Shown: positions 36,606 through 48,958 of the stretch, in pieces
Numbering within the stretch: the first letter of the stretch is position 1
How the letters are laid out: the number at the start of each line of letters is the position of its first letter
Assembly (NCBI GenBank): GCA_030549335.1
Contig: CM060188.1
Coordinates: 11,408,001-11,472,000 of the forward strand
DNA length: 64,000 nt
DNA from: Pontederia crassipes
Lineage: Eukaryota; Streptophyta; Magnoliopsida; Commelinales; Pontederiaceae
Direction: 5' to 3'
Notes under the pieces: model-generated
Seen by the model: the letters and a program-made list of their open reading frames with translations, nothing else
Told to the model about the DNA's origin: nothing
Database searches by the model: none
Position numbers and translations under genes: made by a program

Positions 36606-37249
36606 ATATACTAATGATGTCTGTACAATTCTTTACTACTGGGCAATTGGGCGAACAACCATCTTGTACAAAGTGGTGCCTCGTATGAAATGATTGTGGC
36701 ATCTCATCAAATTGAATTGGAAAAAGAACAATGACATGAACGCACAATTCTTAATAAAATGAGATGTGATTCTTTCTTCTAGAGGAAAAGTAATATAAAT
36801 ATATTAGTTGATGTTGTCCGTGGTTTTAGCTATTTTTTAATCTCATGTATTTTATTCTTCTCCTCAGACTCTAAACTTCAATATTGGTAACATGCCATTG
36901 AGAATCTGGTCCCTCTGTATCTTCAGTACTTGGTTCCAATGTGGATTATGATCAAATGCTGAGGAATATAAAAATAAAAAATTACATGCTCAGTTGATCA
37001 ACACACAGATGACAAGAAGAGAACATGTATTTATTTATTTATTTATTTCTAACAGCAACAACATCACATACTATGTAAAGGCGAAAGGTGGAAAGGAAAA
37101 AGATTCCAACAAGAATTCCCCTCATCTTGCAATGTTTTCTCCCCTCGCCAGCAATGTATGTGAAACAGGCTGCGCGGTAAAAGCAAAAGAAGAGAGACCT
37201 AGCACAACAACATTTGTCCCTCCCCCTTGCGATATTTACATGCGGGGGA
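36606..37249. other. 3' flank / 3' UTR of HAD gene
   Basis: The part nearest 37250 is likely the 3' UTR of the minus-strand HAD gene. Nothing else is supported. Confidence 0.4.
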
Positions 37250-38760
37250 TCAAGCAGTAACGGATGTTTCTAACGCAACCTTGCTCGAGTACCGGCCCTC
37301 TTCTGATTTCTCAGATTCTTCCCAGATTTCAGGCAAGGCTTCCTTAATGTTGTGGATGCTTTCTAATGCGTGATCTGCACCCTTGACCCTGTGTGAAGTC
37401 CCCACCTGAGTTTCACAATCCAAGCCAAAGACCCAATGAGATACAGAAATATATTGCCACATTAGAAGCTCCATGAGCTAAACATGCATTCAGTATCACA
37501 AGAAGTTTCTAAAGTTCAAACGCTTAAGTAAAATTCTTTACCAATACTGTCTGTAGCCCAATCTGTTTCCCTGATTGGATATTGCGAACACTGTCATCAA
37601 AGAATACCTACAACAATGTCGACAAGAGGATTGGATTAGTGAAATTGGAAGACAGGAACCTAAAGAGAAGGAGTTACTTGGAAAGATGAGTCTTCTCACC
37701 GCCTTTTGAGGGTTAACGTTAGCAAGTTTGAGGGCATACGCCATGGCATCTACGTTAGGTTTGCATAGTATTGGTGTTGGGGGCAAATCAACTGCAACTT
37801 CCAGGTTAGCGAAATTCTCCAAGATGTCAAAGATAACAGGTGCAGTTTCTGGCTCATGAGAGGACGGAGGATTCAGTGTCTCAAAGCATACAATTCCCTC
37901 AAAGCAATCTTTCAGTCCTAACTTCTCAAGCACTTTAGTAGCATGGTTCTCATCAGCATTTGTAAATATCTGTGGCAATTGACAGGACCTTAAATTTAAG
38001 CACTCCAGACATCTAGCAATTAAGAGAAGGTTTAAGAAATGTATTATTTTGACAACTTACGACTTTACGGATTGGCAGGCTCAGCAAAAGGTGCTTGAGA
38101 ACATGGTCTGGCTTTAACTTGTCATAAGGTAATCGTCCATGAACAAAGCTGTCAATGCACAATGTTAAAGTCAAGAACAAAGAACCACGATAGACACTCA
38201 AAATTACCAAAATAAAAAAGATTGAGGTTAGGTTCAAAACCTGTGATAATCATCATAATCGAAATCATAGCCTATGGCCTGGGTAAAAGACACAACAGAG
38301 GTAAATTTAAGATACGACAGGAGGAACATTACATGACATGAATAGGAACATAAGCGAGTCCACCTACCCGTAGGCCAGCCATTGTTGTTCCATAGTTCTT
38401 GTAAAGAAGACTGCACAATTCTGGGACTTTACTTTCCTCAATCCCCAGTTTTTCAATCATGTAATCTAAGATAACAAGAAAACAATAGCATTGGATAAGT
38501 ACAAAAAGGAACAACATGAACTTAAATAACACGAGCTAAATATACCTTCAATGTTCTTTCGGCACTCAGCAGCAATCCCAGAGCTCAAGGGATAGAGCGT
38601 ATCATCTAAATCTGCAAGTTCCAAGTACACAAAAAATTACGCCAAATCCAAAATAGCTGCAAAACACAGACATCTCATCTGAGAGCCACAAGAACATACC
38701 GAAGACAAGATAGTCACATTCTGATCCCTGGACCTGTCTGTATCTATCTTCATACTCCAT
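37250..38760 (-). CDS. HAD-superfamily pyrimidine-5'-nucleotidase-like protein
   Basis: Eight coding exons, minus strand: 38700-38760, 38546-38611, 38368-38465, 38241-38278, 38061-38148, 37700-37969, 37542-37607, 37250-37405, giving 280 aa. All HAD motifs are present. Motif I DLDDT (21-25) holds the nucleophile and acid/base Asp. Motif II is IFTNAD (Thr 120). Motif III is Lys 187 in LCKPN. Motif IV FFDDS (209-213) binds Mg2+. GYDFDYDDYH and VHGRLPY are cap-region signatures of the plant/yeast SSM1-SDT1 subgroup. The yeast protein dephosphorylates pyrimidine mononucleotides; plant relatives are presumed soluble phosphatases. No transit peptide is seen. The start is preceded by a CAG-type acceptor, suggesting a 5'-UTR intron with a leader exon near 39350-39500. 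Confidence 0.93.
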
Positions 38761-39405
38761 ACTGCGTTATGCCAAACTACAGAAAACATACAAAACGACA
38801 TCTATAAGAATTAGAGAAATCGTGACATGGAACAAGTAAATACCTTTCATCACAAAATGAAACATTTTAAGGTTAAGAAAGAAGCAAATATCTGTAAACA
38901 TTAACCAACTTTATAGTGATTTCAGAACAAAAGAAGGTTCACGAGAAGGCGCAACATTATATTATCCTATGGCCAAAACAACGCTCTTTTTCTGAGAAAA
39001 AAAAAACACAAACCAAATGCAATAAGGTTTGGATCGAAAGAAAAAGAAAAACAACAACGATCCATGTTGTTATTCTCACCAATGAAATGAATCTAAGAAA
39101 GAACGAGTTAAAATCAAACTATGCCATCGACAAGAAAAAAAGAGCTTTTATCACCCTCATATGAAATTCCCAACACCATTGATCAATCGACCAGTAAAGT
39201 CTGAAGTAAATATGCCCCAAGAGAGAAAATCTGAGAACCAATCTTTCTCAAAGCTATGAATTTCAGAATTACTGGGGGTGAATACAAAATCGACACGCAA
39301 TGAAGAAGAACCCCCACCGATTTCAGAAGCAGAAGGCTCCAAAATGCAACGAGGAATCGCGGAATGTATTCTATTGGAAATGGGCGCAAAATGCTGAGAA
39401 AAATC

Positions 39406-39413
39406 TAGGGTTT
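39406..39413 (-). promoter_or_regulatory. Telo-box-like AAACCCTA in the HAD gene leader region
   Basis: On the minus strand AAACCCTA lies in the probable 5' leader of the HAD gene, about 650 bp before the coding start. Its position agrees with a leader exon plus a 5'-UTR intron. Confidence 0.4.
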
Positions 39414-39901
39414 GTTCTTCTTCTCCTACTGGAAAAACTCGGCGAAATGGGGAAGAAGCAGGAGGGGAGGCGAGGCGCTTAAAATAGGCGAGCCGTTGTT
39501 CCATCCCAAGAGTAATAAATAAATAAATTAATTAATTAAAAGACGATCAAGTTAATTATGGCAGGTCGGTTTTATTTGTTTTCCTTTTTTTTTGGTTGGT
39601 GGGGATAAAAATAAATAAATAGGCAATTTATTAGTTAATTAATTAAGGGTTTGAGAAGAGCGGAAGATAAACGTGCCACCTGGCACTATTAGATTGGACA
39701 CTTATACCTTCTAGATACAACCAAATCTGGGGAGGGACATTTGATCTATACCAATTTGTTGGATTATTTACTAGATACGGCCAGAATTCTGGGAGAGCTT
39801 CGGAAGAATCTGGACCGTGCACGTCAGCGACCACGTCCGCATGGACGGTTCACCGTGACAGATATTTCGTTCCTCTACTTCGCCGTCTTCTTCTGATCGT
39901 C

Positions 39902-40438
39902 GGGTAAATTACACGAATGATCCCCCAACTTTGCGTCGATTTTCAATTGTTCCCCCAACTTTATTTTATAATTAAAACGTCATCCATCTTTCATTTTCTT
40001 GCACGCTTAGTCCTCTTGACCAGTGATAGTGAGTTTCCTAACTCGAGCTCGCGGGAGAGAGAGGGAGGGGGGCGACCGCCCCCCTGCACGAGCTCGCCGG
40101 AGCTCAAGCTTTCTAGAGAGCCGGAGAGAGAGGGGCGACCGCCCCCTCCCTCTCTCTCCTAATTTTTTTATTTTTAAATTTTTTTTAATAACTTGAAAAT
40201 TTCATCTATTTTTATTATTTTTTTTAAATTTTTATAATGACGTGGCGGATATAAAATGACGTGGAGGAGAGAGAAAATCCGTCACGTAAGCAAGACAATC
40301 GGGAAACTCACTATCACCGGTCAAGAGGACTAAGCGTGCAAGAAAATGAAAGATGGAGGACGTTCTGATTATAAAATGAAGTTGAGGGACCAACTGGAAA
40401 TCGACGCAAAGTTGAGGGACCATTCGTGTAATTTATCC
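39902..40438. mobile_element. Mutator-like foldback MITE, second copy (10-bp duplication)
   Basis: Same family as 30620-31543: terminus GGGTAAATTACACGAATGA and its inverse. TCTGATCGTC is perfectly duplicated at 39892-39901 and 40439-40448. It is 537 bp. The GC-rich loop is shorter (40045-40160) but again contains GGGGGGCGACCGCCCCCC and GAGCTCG words. Confidence 0.85.
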
Positions 40439-40448
40439 TCTGATCGTC

Positions 40449-41885
40449 TAGAAATAAATATTTATATTGAGAATAATTAATATTGTAATTACGAAATTAT
40501 AAAGTTGAATTATGGTGCATGAGAAAGAATTTTAAAACAATATATAAACATGAGCTCTATTAATATTTAAACAGCGATTAATAACAATTTGTTGTTTTCA
40601 AATTCGAACAAACAAACAAAATATGTGATAAAAAAAATTAAGGATGATTGACACAATCAAATAACGAGATTATATTCTTAAAATACTAAGTGGTAGTAAC
40701 TGAAAGTTTAATTTTTAAAATTATTATTTTGAATATGATTTATTAATAATATTTTGTCCGGACATTAAATTAATTAATCGAGTGTTAATAATCTTACGAA
40801 AAAAATAAAAAAAAATGTTGACAGAGGGCGTTTAGAGAGAAAAAAGATTTTTAAATAAAATGTTATTAAATCAAATTAAATAAACGTACCGTTTAAGTGA
40901 GAAAAAAGTTTTTTTAAATAAAATTGTCATTAAATCAAATTAAATAAAGGTGGCCTTTAAGTGAGGAAAAAGATTTTTAGATAAAATTGTTACTAAATCA
41001 AATTAAATTAAGGTGGCGTTTAAGTGAGAGGGGGACTGTTCACTTTACGTATCTCGTTAACATTCGCTTACTCATCTACGAGTATTTGGTCAACTTTGTT
41101 GGTATATTTATCAATTCAAAATTTAAAATATTAACTCCAGTTCAAACTCTTTCTTCCCAATCAACACTCATCACTCAATAACAAAGTGAGCCCAAAATTG
41201 TCCTCTCCTCTCTCTTTCGAATTAATTAAGTTCTCTTTCGAATTAATGGAATACTAATATAATTTTGATCATAAAAAAAATAAAAAAAAATTGAGAACCC
41301 AAAATTAAATTTCAAATTATGATTAATGAATATTGTAATGCGATTTGATAGTGTTCGATTACTTGGAAAGGTATATTGCTCAAGTTTGATTCTTAGTATA
41401 TAATATTCATTAAGATTGTTGGTAGTGTGGATCAAAGAATGTGACATCAATAATTGCGTCCACCGGTACATTATTAATGGACCCAATTTTCATGAGGATT
41501 AGTTACATCAGACAATAAAAACGTGCACCAGGGAGCTTTTCATTCAAAATATTTGTGCCAAAATAATTGTTTCTGTAGGAATTAAATCACACGTGATTCT
41601 GTCACAAAATAATGTAGCTTCTGCAATGATAATAATTGGCCCCAGCGTGCCATTTTGAGGTTGATTTGTGATTAAACACGCAGGACTCGTTGCTAATATG
41701 ATTAATATCCCTCACGCTTGCATAGTTGGATTTGCTAAAGTAGGGCGGTCGGCGGGGAGAGATTGTGTTTGTGTTAATTTGTGTTTGTGTTTGTGTGAGA
41801 GAGATCGGAAAAGAAAGTAATTGGCGATCTCTCTTGTGAATCATGATTAATCAAAGAAAGTATTTGAGAGAGAGAGAGAGAGACC
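40449..41885. other. AT-rich intergenic with short direct repeats
   Basis: Around 40840-41030 a phrase (AAATAAAATTGTTACTAAATC followed by GGTGGCGTTTAAGTGAG) recurs about three times. No gene supported. Confidence 0.4.
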
Positions 41886-41890
41886 CATAA

Positions 41891-42023
41891 GTTCACGCGT
41901 TTTACATACTTATTAATAAACACTTCACGCGTTTTACATACTCCTTACCTAAGTAAATATGTAAGAGGTTAATAAGTATGTAAAACGCGTCAAGTGTTTA
42001 TTTTTATATATTCACTTAGGTAA
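41891..42023. repeat. Small inverted-repeat (hairpin) cluster
   Basis: CACGCGTTTTACATACT occurs twice directly (near 41893 and 41925) and once inverted (near 41975-41992). An outer TTACCTAAGT/ACTTAGGTAA pair lies close by. It could be the remnant of a tiny foldback element; no target duplication seen. Confidence 0.55.
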
Positions 42024-42029
42024 TTCGAT

Positions 42030-44390
42030 AATAATAAAAATGTATCGGTTAAATAAATTATAATTATTGAATTAGTCATGGCTTGATCACGGTCATCAGA
42101 TAATTTGATGATCTTAATTTTAATCATCTTTATTATTTAACATATATTTTAAATTAATCTATAATTATTTTATTAATTTAATAAATAAAATGAGTACTTT
42201 ACATCCGTTCTACTTATACATTTTCCTTAATTGATTCATGATTAGTACGACACAACTACTGCAACAAGAGATTGTATTGTAACAAAAATTATCTTTTAAT
42301 TTCTCTCCCAAGTTCTTTGTTTACTTGTTATTCAGCGAAATGACCATAACCTGTCCACACGTCCGAAAGAGCTGTGGAATGAAAGGAAATCTAGAGCTCT
42401 CACAGGGAAGATGTCATCGTCCTGATTGAAGCTCCCAATCGAATTAGATGCACGCTAAGATTTCAGTTTCAGATATCTCAGATGACTGCTGTCAGTAGTA
42501 CTCGTAATGAAATTTGCTTGCATGCATTATGGAATGAGGCATGGAGTCCACAATTAAATAACTGCTCCAAGCCCTGAAAATAAATGATGACAGCAACAAT
42601 TGCTCCAACAACTCCTCAATTATGCCTACATAGTTTCAGATTTTCTGTCATTGTGTGGCTATTTTTGGTTGAGAGATTAATTGCTCAAATAGGTTTCGCA
42701 CATCTGCAACTATGGAACATGACTACATGACAAATTGAGCCTATATATTCGATCAAGTGGCATGACTATTTTAAGAATAAGCAGGACTGATTTAGCCCAA
42801 GTTTAACATGATTTTCTTTTCTGCACTCATCTAGAGAAGAGATGTGCTCCTTCTTCAGTGCACAATTTAATTCCTTATCCGTGTGCATAGATGCATAATG
42901 TTTCAGAAATAAAGTTTCATCGAAAAAAAAATAGATATATAAGAATGCTTGCAGGAGTTGTTAAAACTATACGATGCAGAAAGTATATTTAACTCCACAA
43001 ATTAATTATCTTTTGAGTCCAATCAAAGTATCATCCGAAAGCGAGAGCCCAATTCTTTAGTTTAAGTGCGTGAGGAGCTAAGAAACTTGAGCACCACTGA
43101 ATGAAACAAAATACTTAGTGGAGCAGGCAGCAAAATTATCAATGCCCCATTGGGAAGAGCATTATGAATATGGATAATTATTTTGAGATCCACTGCAATC
43201 CCATGACAAACCAGAGATGGACAATTTCTGGATTTTGACACATTTCCTACTGTGCATGGATGCGACCGAGTTTAATATCATAGCTATATGATGATTTCCT
43301 GTTCCAGTACTGATAATCAAGTTTCAGAGCTCTTTTTTGTCTCCCTAATCAAATGCTCTTATGACATTTGACGTAATCAACACGTACCTTCATGTCATGC
43401 CTGCACTTGGTATGGCGCTCAGATAAGATAGATGATGCATCCAATTAGTTAGATCAACTTTTTCATGAGAGTTCATCTAACTAGTTGGCTCTTTTTATAA
43501 TTTGTGCCAATAAAGAGCTATAGGAATGTAGGATGCAGCGTATGTTTGCTAATCGGCGCTTACGCGTTGAATTATCAAGGGTATTAGATTATTGAGAGGA
43601 ATATCGAATACACAAATTTAGCTTAGAAAGTGTTCTTTTGACTATTTATGTTTGTTATGCTGATAAGATAACTTGCAGCCTTTCATTGTTCCGTTACCTT
43701 TTTTCTGACGGGAGTTGAACAGTTGATTTCAGAAGCTTCAGTGTTCAGCAACTCAAGTGGCTCTTTCCTGGGATCAAGTGAATGTATCATCTTTTTTATT
43801 GCCTTGTTAAGAAATACTTTAAACGATTCCAAAGAATTAAAAGTATTTGATACTAGATTGGATGAATGAACCAATGATGCACTTCTCTGGCATTGAGAGT
43901 AGCCCCACTAGCAAGTATTTGCAAGCTGAATTCACCTCATACTTGCCACTGGTAAGGAGAATAGTTACAAACAAGTTACAACATTCAGAAGCCAGGTTTT
44001 ATATCTGCAGCCAAATAAGCTCACTTGACTTTTGCACGAGCGTGCATTAGGGATCAGAAGAATTTACGTTTGTTGCATGCAATTGATCTGGTCTATATGG
44101 CGCACTGGCAAGCACTCCGGTTTCACAAGAAAAGGTTATACTGATTTTTCTGCACATAGAAGTTAAATAGCTATGATGACGGAACCAAAACCTGTCAAGA
44201 TAAGTGAAATTTGCCTCTTTGATACACGAACTTTTTTTTCTTCATTAAAGTGCCATTCATCTAAAATGTCTTGTTTCCTGAGAGTCTCCAAAAAGATTTC
44301 TCTTGCGAGGGGCCAAAGTCCGGTATCGCGAATATATGTACAAACATACAACACAATGAAATGAAAAGGGGAAAATCAACATGGTGCAGC
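42030..44390. other. 2.3 kb without a supported gene
   Basis: Base composition is less AT-skewed than typical intergenic DNA here, but I found no exon with domain similarity. Short frames near 43850-44050 and 44160-44360 show no motif. Confidence 0.35.
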
Positions 44391-44609
44391 GGCAAAGGGC
44401 TCCTCTCGCTTAAGCAATGTCTCAATTTCGAGTCCCTCTATAAAAATTCCTTTTAAAGTCTCATTTGTCAATGCTAACTACGCGACCCGAATAATCTTAT
44501 CGAATTAGTTGGGCTCGATAATGTATCGACCTTTCAACCTGTACCAAGCGCTGTACGAGTTGGACAGTCGACGTCGCTTATATTGGCGGCTTATTACAGC
44601 AAAAAAAAA
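44391..44609 (+). mobile_element. tRNA-derived SINE
   Basis: GGTGCAGCGGCAAAGGGC resembles a Pol III A box, and ATTTCGAGTCCC about 45 bp on resembles the B box (GGTTCGANTCC), the spacing of a tRNA head. A ~150-bp unrelated body follows, then an A9 tract at 44601-44609. Not a functional tRNA: the cloverleaf cannot be closed. No flanking target duplication is evident. Confidence 0.5.
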
Positions 44610-44610
44610 T

Positions 44611-45705
44611 GAATAAATTTCATCCATGATCATTCAACTTATGAGGCATTTTCAGTATGGTCACTCAACTTTATTTTATAATGTCATAGTCATCCAACTT
44701 TAGAAACGTTTCAAGCATGGTCATCGCGACTCGTCATCACCAATCAACTAGTATGATGCTTACATGGCACTGCGTCAGCATTTTTCCCTCTTCTGTCCAA
44801 ACTTAATTTTTTGTCTACATGGTCATTCAACTTTTCAAAATTTCCAAACACAGTCATTCAACTTTTTAAAAATTCAATCACGTTCATCATTAAAAAATAA
44901 TAATAAAATAAAAAACTAAAGGCACTTATATCAACTCGATACGATTTGAGTACGATCCAATGAAATCTCACGCAAGGAAATCTCACGCGAAATCCTACTG
45001 GGTTATCTAGTTGGGTGTTGGGTCGTACTCGATATCTAGCAGGGTTTGCGCCAAATCGTAACTACAATATTTTTTTTATTTTTATATATTTAAATATTTA
45101 ACCATACATTATAATTATTTTTTATTTACAAATAATTTTATTATATATCTAATCATCAAAATTGTTATGTAATAAATATTTTATTTTTTCTAATTTTTCA
45201 TTTACATATTTTTAATATTATTTATTATAATATTATATACTTAATGCACATAAAAAAATTGGATGAACTGACTAGATCGTGCCCAAATTAGGTCAATATA
45301 AGAGCCTTTAGTTTTTATTTTATTTATTATTATTATTTTAATTTTTTAATGATGATCGTGAGTAAAATTTTGGAAAGTTAAATGATCGTGTCTAAAAATT
45401 TTGAAAAGTTGAATAACCATGTTTCATGGCATTTTATTTTTTAAAAGATAACGTGGAGAAGAGGAAAAATGCTAGCGTGGTGTCGTGTAAATATCTACGT
45501 CAATGCCATGTTAGTGATCATCAGTTGACCGACGATAACCGATCATGATTACTGGATTGAAACATTTTTAAAGTTAGATGACCGTAGTATTACAAAGTAA
45601 ACTTGGGTTGACTTACGATAATCGATCTCGATGACCGTGATTGATCCGCGGTGTTACAAAGTAAAATTAGAGGACGATGACGATGATTAAAATTTACTCG
45701 TCAAG
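44611..45705. mobile_element. Foldback (long inverted repeat) element
   Basis: The arms at about 44611-44935 and 45305-45705 are imperfect inverted copies, sharing GGTCATCTAACTTT, CCATGTAAGCAT-like and TCCTCTTCT-like phrases in mirrored order. The centre is AT-rich. It resembles the Mutator-like foldback MITEs in structure but not in sequence. Edges are approximate. The left arm begins directly after the SINE A tract. Confidence 0.6.
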
Positions 45706-46253
45706 AAATATGCACTCTTCATGCATCTCAAGTGACAATCCAAAAATATCTTCTGAAAATTAGGATTATTTAGAAATATTTTGACCTGTTAAGTTGGTCA
45801 TCATACATCATAATTATTAATTGGAAATGCACTAATAATTTTTTTTTAAAAATGTAATAAAATTTCATAATGATACTAAAACATGTCCTCAACTGTTTCA
45901 ATTTTAAATGCCTAAAGATTTTATTACAAATTTACTATTGACGTATAATTATGCACAAATAAATTTTTTATGCATAATAAGACGAGCCTATATAATGTTT
46001 TATGTGGGTAAATTTCACTAAATATCTTTTAAATTTATTCACTTTTTCAACTCTATTTTGTAATTAGATTGTCCTCTAATTATGAATTTATTTCATCAAC
46101 TTTCCTTTTTACTTGCGATCACTCATTTTTCGATTGAACGATTTACATGGAAAGTTTCTCTCTTCTCCATGTATCGTCACATATTAAGATAATATTAAAG
46201 TAATAATATAAAATTTTTAAAAAATAAAAAAACTAGGGGGCGTTCTCCCACTC
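45706..46253. other. AT-rich stretch with half of another foldback arm
   Basis: From about 46013 a GGGTAAATTTCACTAAATAT... segment looks like one arm of a foldback MITE; its partner is missing. Confidence 0.35.
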
Positions 46254-46545
46254 TTTGTTTGGATTGAGGTATATGAATAGATGAAATGGAATATGGAGGA
46301 ATGAAATTAGTTACACCATATTTAATTATATTTTTTATTTAAGTCAAGAGAGATGAGATAAAATACTAAATCCTTCAAACATCACATTTTTTATTCCATC
46401 AAATTGCTGGAATGAGAATGAATGGGACGAAATTAGATCAAATTAATCCTCCTTGCATTTCTCTTATTACCAAATTAAAGCATGTCTCTCCCCCTCTCTC
46501 TGTCACTCATAAATTTTTTTTTCTCTCATATGAATATATATATAT

Positions 46546-48451
46546 GGTTAAATGCGCGTGTCACACAGTGTTTTAATGACACTGTGTCACACAACATGTT
46601 AGCTGTTGATTGCGAGATGAAGGCAGGAAATTTAAGTTGTTGAGTTGGCCGTAGATTTTCTTTGGAGGGCTTCGATTTATCTCACGAGAAATTGGGTTAA
46701 AAGAACTCGGTGTTCGCAGGCACCCTCACAAACTATCACGAGAAAAAAATGAAAGGGTTATATCCTCTAATCACCCTAAACTATCATGAGTTTTCAGATC
46801 TAACTCTATACTACGAACTTCATTTTTTGAATATTTAAACTATCATGATTTTTTCAATTTGATCCTTCCATTCAATTTCGTTAATTTTTTATTATCTTTG
46901 AATTTTCGTACTTATGAAAAGTTGAAAATACCCTTACACAAAAAAAATCTCTCTCCCTACGCTACAAGAAGAGAGAGAGGAGAGGAGGGCGACCCCTACA
47001 CTGGCGTCCCTGCGCATACGCAAGCCGAACGAAGGACGCCGACGTAGGGAGAGGAGAGGAGGGGCCCCCCTCTCTCCCTGTGCTGGCGTCCTTGCGCAGA
47101 CGCCGTGCGCAGGGAGAGAAGAGGTTCCCTGCGACGACGTCCCTACGCAGACACTGACGCAGGTGCGCCAGCGTCTACGCAGGGAGGGGAGGGGTTCCCT
47201 TCGCCGGCGTCCCTGCGCAGACGTTGACGCATGGAGAGGAGAGGTTCCCTACGCCGGCGTCTATGCAGGGATGCTGGCGTTGGGAGAGGAGGGAAAGTTG
47301 ACGAAATTGGACGGAAAGATCAAATTGAAAAAATCGTGATAGTTTAAGGACTCAAAAAATAAAGTTTGTAGTATAAGACTAACTATAAAAAATTATGATA
47401 GTTTAAGGGTAGTTAGAGGAAATAACCTTTTCATTTTTTCTCTAACCTTGCTGCTGAGATCGCACCTCCATCTTCAACAACTTCTCCATCGCGATTTCCC
47501 GATTTCCTGTGGCTTCTCCATTCTCCAACAAGATCTCCTCTCATGTTATTTGTCCTTGGCAAAATTTACCTTTCACACGATCCTCCCAATTTTTATTTTC
47601 AGTTGTAGATGCCTCTCCAGCAAGAATCATTTCCACATCATCTCCAGCAAAATCTCTATACTGCAGTTTGCAGTTGGTTTTGAGATTATTTATAAAGACA
47701 AATAAGCTGCTGTCTGTTGCTAACATAGACATCTATTGAGTTTCTCCTTAAAAGAATTGTGCTCTGTTTGATTAAAAAAAAATATAGTTTTGTCATTGCT
47801 TCATATTTCTTGCTTAGTCACGGAAATATAATTTTGTCCAAATTTGTTGAATACATGTATAAAACAATTTGTAGAATCCCTTATACAATGAATTCTTAAA
47901 TCACCATGCTTGCCCTAAACCCAAATATTAAGGATGCACAATTGTCGATTAGGAGGAGACAAGTTGAAGAACTCCTATATTGATAAGAAAGCAAATGTAT
48001 AAACAAGCCATGGAAGCACTGGAGCAGTAGAAGAACTTGAGACATGGCCTCACTACATAGATGAAAGCAAGTGCAGGCAACAATTATTGCGCTTGAGGAT
48101 GAAGATCAGAACGCGCTTGCAGACGAATAACACATTGGAGACAAATCTACGCTGTTAGGAGATCTTGTCTTAGATGGAACACGCTCTGAGGATGGGAGAA
48201 CCACAAGAAATTGCGTCGGAGAACTTGCTGGAGATGAGACCTCAGCGGCAAGGAAGAGAAAAACAAATGAGGGCCGCTGCCAACAGTGAATCTTTTTAAC
48301 TCAATTTATCACGAGATAAATCAAAGCCATCCAAAGAAAATCTACGGCCAACTCAACAACTTAAATTTTCTGCCTTTCATCAAACAATCGACGGCTAATA
48401 TGTTGTGTGACACGGTGTCATTAAAACACTGTGTGACACGAGCATTTAACC
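46546..48451. mobile_element. Mutator-like element with ~165-bp inverted repeats
   Basis: The terminus GGTTAAATGC and its inverse open inverted repeats of about 165 bp that contain GTGTCACACAGTGTTTTAAT and GAGTTGGCCGTAGATTTTC. Flanks are TATATATAT and CATATATAT, a 9-bp duplication with one mismatch inside a TA tract. It is 1.9 kb. The interior (apart from a nested element) shows no transposase. Long terminal repeats and a 9-bp duplication suit Mutator-like elements. Confidence 0.75.
46738..47444. mobile_element. Innermost foldback MITE nested in the Mutator-like element
   Basis: The inverted arms (about 46738-46890 and 47290-47444) contain TAAACTATCATGA and CAATTTGATCC and match the MITE at 1094-1585. 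Between them is a GC-rich loop of repeated GCGTCCCTGCGCAGACGC-like words, again in both directions. Boundaries approximate. Confidence 0.65.
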
Positions 48452-48958
48452 CATATATATATTAGAATAAAATAGTTTAAAAGATAAATAATATAATAAA
48501 AATAAAAAATAGGTAAAACAAAAAAAAAAGAAAAATAAATTAAGGGATAAAGTAATAAATATTTATTACTCATTAGATATTATATATAATAAAAAATAAA
48601 AATAACTTTTTAATAAATAAAACTTTTATTCCTCGTATCATCATTTTTTTATCACTTACTATTCACCCACGGAGAGAGCTAGTCCCTTTTTGGGAGGAGG
48701 AGGAGGGGGATTCCGACTTCGTTATTGCTACCACCCCATATCCCATTATATCATTCAATCTCATCTTTTTATTAGTTAATTACCGAACAGATCCTAACGG
48801 TGTTTTGAGATAACTTTAAAAGTACAAAAAGTTGATTAGAATAATTTATTTTAGGAATGTTTGGATGCAAAAATAAAAATAAAACTCATTCCTACATATG
48901 TTTTCAAAAACCCCTTCAGGTGAATGCCAGAGGGTTCATAGGGAACTATGCTCCTCTA

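Larger units (their letters stand above)
46254..48790. mobile_element. Tourist/PIF-like MITE split by a later insertion
   Basis: The left part (46254-46545) and right part (48452-48790) are together similar, in reverse orientation, to the MITE at 30005-30552. The left end has TTGTTTGGATTGAGG and the right end, inverted, has TCTGTTCGGTAATTAAC. The 1.9-kb element at 46546-48451 interrupts it. Confidence 0.55.

Noticed and set aside
44391-44460. Possible tRNA gene
   Set aside because: A- and B-box-like words are present but the stems do not pair and a SINE-like body with A tail follows.
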